62,621 bases of DNA from assembly GCA_039199225.1 (NCBI GenBank), contig JBCCSZ010000003.1, forward strand, positions 1 to 62,621, written 5' to 3'. The position numbers and the translations under genes are program-made. This DNA comes from JBCCSZ01 sp039199225. GTDB taxonomy: Bacteria > Bacteroidota > Bacteroidia > Chitinophagales > Saprospiraceae. Positions 59,838-62,621 of the stretch are shown here, piece by piece. Every line of letters begins with the position of its first letter. Positions within the stretch are counted from its first letter, which is position 1. Below the pieces are notes generated by a model. It was not told where the DNA came from, did no database searches, and saw nothing but the letters and a program-made list of their open reading frames with translations.

Positions 59838-61370
59838 TTACCGATCGAGTTTTTGGTGGTAGATGGCAACGGGAATGGGTTCGATGAAAAAGGTTCGTCC
59901 CGAAGGGTTTTTGTGATTGGGTTCGTTGTTGAGAATAATGAGTTTGAAGCAAGCATCTGGATTGTAGATACCAGCTTTTTTCAACAACTTTAAATCGAAG
60001 GCTCTTGGGAAGGAATTATCGGTATCTTCGAGGCTGAAAACTTCCGTATCAACCACCTTATTATCCGTATCAATATCTGTGATTTTACAATAGAAAATTT
60101 CTTCAATATCTAGGAAACCTTTTTCGACCAGTGGTTGTAATTCTTCTTGTGTTTCCTCTGCATCTTCTGTGACTACCTCGGTCATTTCTTCCCAAAGAAT
60201 GGTCATAAAACTCATCCTTCCAAAGCCGATGTTTAAATTATAAGCTTGGTCCAGAATTTTAAGGCGCTCACTTTCTTTCCGCTCTTTGAGATAGAGTTCG
60301 GCAAGGCGTCGGGCTGCGAAAAGTTCTGAAAGATCGATGAGGAAATCTTTGGTAGATTTCAGTTTTCCAAAGCGACCATCATAATGCGCTTTGATATTCT
60401 CCAAATCAGAAAAGTCAATTTCTTGAATGACTTCTTTGCCTTTGTACCAGGTAATTTTTTCGATTTGGCGAGTATCAGACTGCAGTAAATTTAGTGCAAA
60501 ATATTTTGTGCGGCGAAGTGTATTTTGGTCGCGAGCATAACCTTTGCGCGCTACCTTCAAATCGAAAACCTCTCCGGCCAAGCCATAGAAATTATAGCCA
60601 TTGTGGAAAGGTTCTAAAAAATATTTACAAACCGCTATGCGCGCATTAAACGGCAATTGGTCGTATATGCTAAAAAGGTCGCTGTAAACGGATATGTATT
60701 GCGCTTCCAATCTCATTGGAATGATACTTTTCGGTTCATCGGGTATGTTAAGAACGTCTGAATTGTCCGAAAAGTCTTGCGCTTTTAAATTATCTTCTTC
60801 TTTCATCTTATATGAATCTTCAATATCACTTTGTTCAGTCGAGTTGGGTCGAGCGTCAGGAAGATTCGTTTCTGTACTTTGAGAGGGGGAATTACGAGCG
60901 GTCAGCCCGAACTCGTTCAGGTTGGCGATGTATTCCCGGAAATCTCTGTAAATAAGGTTTTCTATGGTGTTCAGGTCTCTTCTCAAGTTTCTTTTCGACA
61001 GAAAATGATCTTCCCAGACCCCTAGTTCTAAACAACGATTTTTAACGCCCAAATTGTCTGTTGCTGTATAAACAATCGGGCGGAACATATCGTTTCCGTC
61101 GGACAGTAATTTTTGAAGAATTCCCAATCCATCTTTATATCCATTGGGGCCGTTGAGATTCAAATCGATGATGTATTTGTTCTCGGGGGAGGCATCAATG
61201 GTTTTGAATTCTTCCACTGTACGAACGTGAATGAATTCAAATTTTTTAGCATGCAAGTTTGGTTCCAATTTTTCTTTCAGCACTCTTTTCAGTGCTCTTG
61301 CAATTTTTATTTCATCTTCTATTAAAATGATTTTTAAGATGACTTCTTGCTCTTCAATTATTTTTGACAT
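59838..61370 (-). CDS. Response regulator with large uncharacterised output domain
   Basis: The 510-residue protein starts with a receiver domain: acidic residues in ILIEDE, phospho-acceptor Asp69 in YIIDLNLNG, the Thr in VYTATDN and a Lys in FLSKRNL. After a Ser/Thr/Asp-rich linker (about 155-215) comes an output domain of nearly 300 residues with no DNA-binding motif I recognise; it has repeated helical segments and an acidic stretch (TEDAEETQEEL). It starts three bases after the kinase stop, so the pair is coupled. The output is probably not transcription; interaction with the MBL protein is a possibility. Confidence 0.75.
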   Translation of the reverse strand: MSKIIEEQEVILKIILIEDEIKIARALKRVLKEKLEPNLHAKKFEFIHVRTVEEFKTIDASPENKYIIDLNLNGPNGYKDGLGILQKLLSDGNDMFRPIVYTATDNLGVKNRCLELGVWEDHFLSKRNLRRDLNTIENLIYRDFREYIANLNEFGLTARNSPSQSTETNLPDARPNSTEQSDIEDSYKMKEEDNLKAQDFSDNSDVLNIPDEPKSIIPMRLEAQYISVYSDLFSIYDQLPFNARIAVCKYFLEPFHNGYNFYGLAGEVFDLKVARKGYARDQNTLRRTKYFALNLLQSDTRQIEKITWYKGKEVIQEIDFSDLENIKAHYDGRFGKLKSTKDFLIDLSELFAARRLAELYLKERKESERLKILDQAYNLNIGFGRMSFMTILWEEMTEVVTEDAEETQEELQPLVEKGFLDIEEIFYCKITDIDTDNKVVDTEVFSLEDTDNSFPRAFDLKLLKKAGIYNPDACFKLIILNNEPNHKNPSGRTFFIEPIPVAIYHQKLDR

Positions 61371-61373
61371 GAT

Positions 61374-62621
61374 TTAATCCTTGTAATTAATGTAGTCGGG
61401 TATTTTTATAATAAAGCGGGAACCCTTGTTTTTAAAGGATTTCGCCTCGATGGTACCTTCCAACTTTCTTTCAATGGTTTGCTTGACGAAGAACAAACCG
61501 ATTCCCATACCATCGGGCTTAGTGGAATACCCGAAATTAAAAATTTCGTCGACTAGGCTGTTGTCGAATCCGATGCCATCATCTTCTATTTCAATCTGGT
61601 AAAGATGGGCGTCGAACTTTGTTTTTATTGTAATTGTACCTTCATTGCTCATGGCCCTCACGGCATTGTTGATCAAATTGTAAATGATCATAGAGAACTC
61701 TGCCTTAAGGCATAATAAGGTAGGCATTTTTGTCTGAAAATGAGGCACGAAGTTAACTTTTTTATCCTTGTTCTTGAAAAATTTCTTAACCTCATTAATG
61801 ACCTCATTAATATCAACGCGTTCTTTGCCAACATCGTCTCGAAAATCGAATAATTTTAATAAATTATTGATGTTGTCTACGTTGTGATCAATGTCTTCGA
61901 TATTGGTTTCCAGTACCTCTTTACTCTTGCCACCAGTATGAACCGTAATCTCAAATAAGTCGGCTTGCATTGCCAAAAGGAAATTGCGTATGTCGTGATT
62001 GACGCCTTGCAAAATTAAAAAGTAGGAGGCCGTTGCAGCCTTTGGAAGAATTTCTTCCATCCTCGCAGCCAGGGCTTGGTTTTCTCTTTCGACTCTGCGC
62101 TTCTCTTTTTCAACCTTTCTCTTTTCGCTCTTAATATTTTCTTGTGTCTTCAAAAGGTCGGAATTGAGTCGCTCCATTTTGGTAGACTCTTCCCGAATTT
62201 TTTTGATGTAGTCTTCATTAATCAAGGCCGTTGTAGCCAAGTTGGTAAATGCTTCGATGATTCGTCTGGCGTCCTTCTTGTTAAAGTCTTTTTGGTCAGT
62301 ATAGTTAAAAAACATAACGCCAAAAATTCTACCATCGTATTCCAAACGGACGGCAGCAACGGATTGGATTTTATTAATGCGCCAAAATGTTTTTTCCAAG
62401 TCTTTTAAATTGGGATTGGCTTTCGCAACAATTTCGTCGTGTTGATTTGCAGACGTGATCCACTGGGTGTTGTGCTCAATGACGTAGTTGGCAATGTTGG
62501 CGCGTTTTTCTGGATCGTTGTCCGAAGGTGGTAGCTCGCCGGCATGGCGGCTATTTTTCATTTTTATTTCTTCCCCGTGATAAGTGAACAGAACGATGGA
62601 TTGCGTAGAAGGCATCAATTC
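61374..62621 (-). CDS. GAF-type sensor histidine kinase, 5' end outside window
   Basis: The frame is open to the right edge, so the N terminus is missing; an ATG at 62615 falls inside the probable GAF domain and is not taken as the start. Visible are most of a GAF domain (VAAVRLEYDGRIFGVMFFN), a charged coiled coil, an H-box reading LQGVNHDIRNFLLAM, and a HATPase domain (NLINNAVRAMSNEG, EDDGIGFD, GMGIGLFFVKQTIE). No membrane segment is seen, so it is likely a cytosolic sensor. It is the first gene of the kinase-regulator-MBL module. Confidence 0.85.
   Translation of the reverse strand, partial: ELMPSTQSIVLFTYHGEEIKMKNSRHAGELPPSDNDPEKRANIANYVIEHNTQWITSANQHDEIVAKANPNLKDLEKTFWRINKIQSVAAVRLEYDGRIFGVMFFNYTDQKDFNKKDARRIIEAFTNLATTALINEDYIKKIREESTKMERLNSDLLKTQENIKSEKRKVEKEKRRVERENQALAARMEEILPKAATASYFLILQGVNHDIRNFLLAMQADLFEITVHTGGKSKEVLETNIEDIDHNVDNINNLLKLFDFRDDVGKERVDINEVINEVKKFFKNKDKKVNFVPHFQTKMPTLLCLKAEFSMIIYNLINNAVRAMSNEGTITIKTKFDAHLYQIEIEDDGIGFDNSLVDEIFNFGYSTKPDGMGIGLFFVKQTIERKLEGTIEAKSFKNKGSRFIIKIPDYINYKD

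Overview
The window looks like chromosomal DNA of a Bacteroidota bacterium, most likely Saprospiraceae-like. Several secreted proteins end in type IX secretion (T9SS) sorting tails. Lipoprotein signals have the Bacteroidota style, starts mostly lack Shine-Dalgarno sites, and a few TANNTTTG promoter cores occur. The arginine pathway is the Bacteroidota version that uses an acyl-ornithine carbamoyltransferase (argF'), and glutamine synthetase is of the short type II. The species assignment is inference.

Layout: 1-369 is the 3' end of an alpha-glucan phosphorylase. 676-6724 (minus) is gltBD (glutamate synthase), preceded by a 162-bp symmetric palindromic element and a long leader. 7541-15649 (plus) holds three tandem, paralogous, secreted beta-helix proteins with T9SS tails. 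15733-24042 (minus) is a complete arginine operon (GNAT acyltransferase, argG, argC, argD, argF', argB, argE, argH). Its leader encodes a 26-residue peptide with seven arginines that I found by reading the minus strand, and this is the best regulatory discovery candidate. 24380-25966 is a conserved helical protein of unknown role. 26312-29274 (plus) holds P-II, AmtB and glutamine synthetase. With gltBD and arg, the first half of the window is therefore largely nitrogen assimilation.

29593-38521 (plus) is accessory in character: a 1623-residue fusion of a DEDD exonuclease-like domain, a RecQ helicase and a UvrD-type helicase, then a three-gene cassette (multi-TM membrane protein, peptidoglycan-binding/L,D-transpeptidase-like protein, AT-rich unknown protein) closed by a strong terminator. 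38800-42120 is a TPR histidine kinase with a LytTR response regulator. 42280-50735 has a secreted M43 metalloprotease, an FGGY sugar kinase, a neutral-ceramidase-like hydrolase, a class IV aminotransferase, a CHAP lipoprotein and a family 2 glycosyltransferase.

50881-62621 is a region of poorly characterised genes: a protein with two receiver-like domains and its overlapping partner, a five-gene run of cell-envelope proteins (vWA lipoprotein, second lipoprotein, two secreted proteins, predicted outer-membrane barrel), and on the minus strand a tight GAF-histidine kinase / receiver-effector / MBL-fold module whose MBL protein has lost two metal-ligand histidines. The kinase runs off the right edge. 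No tRNA, rRNA, CRISPR array or transposase was seen.
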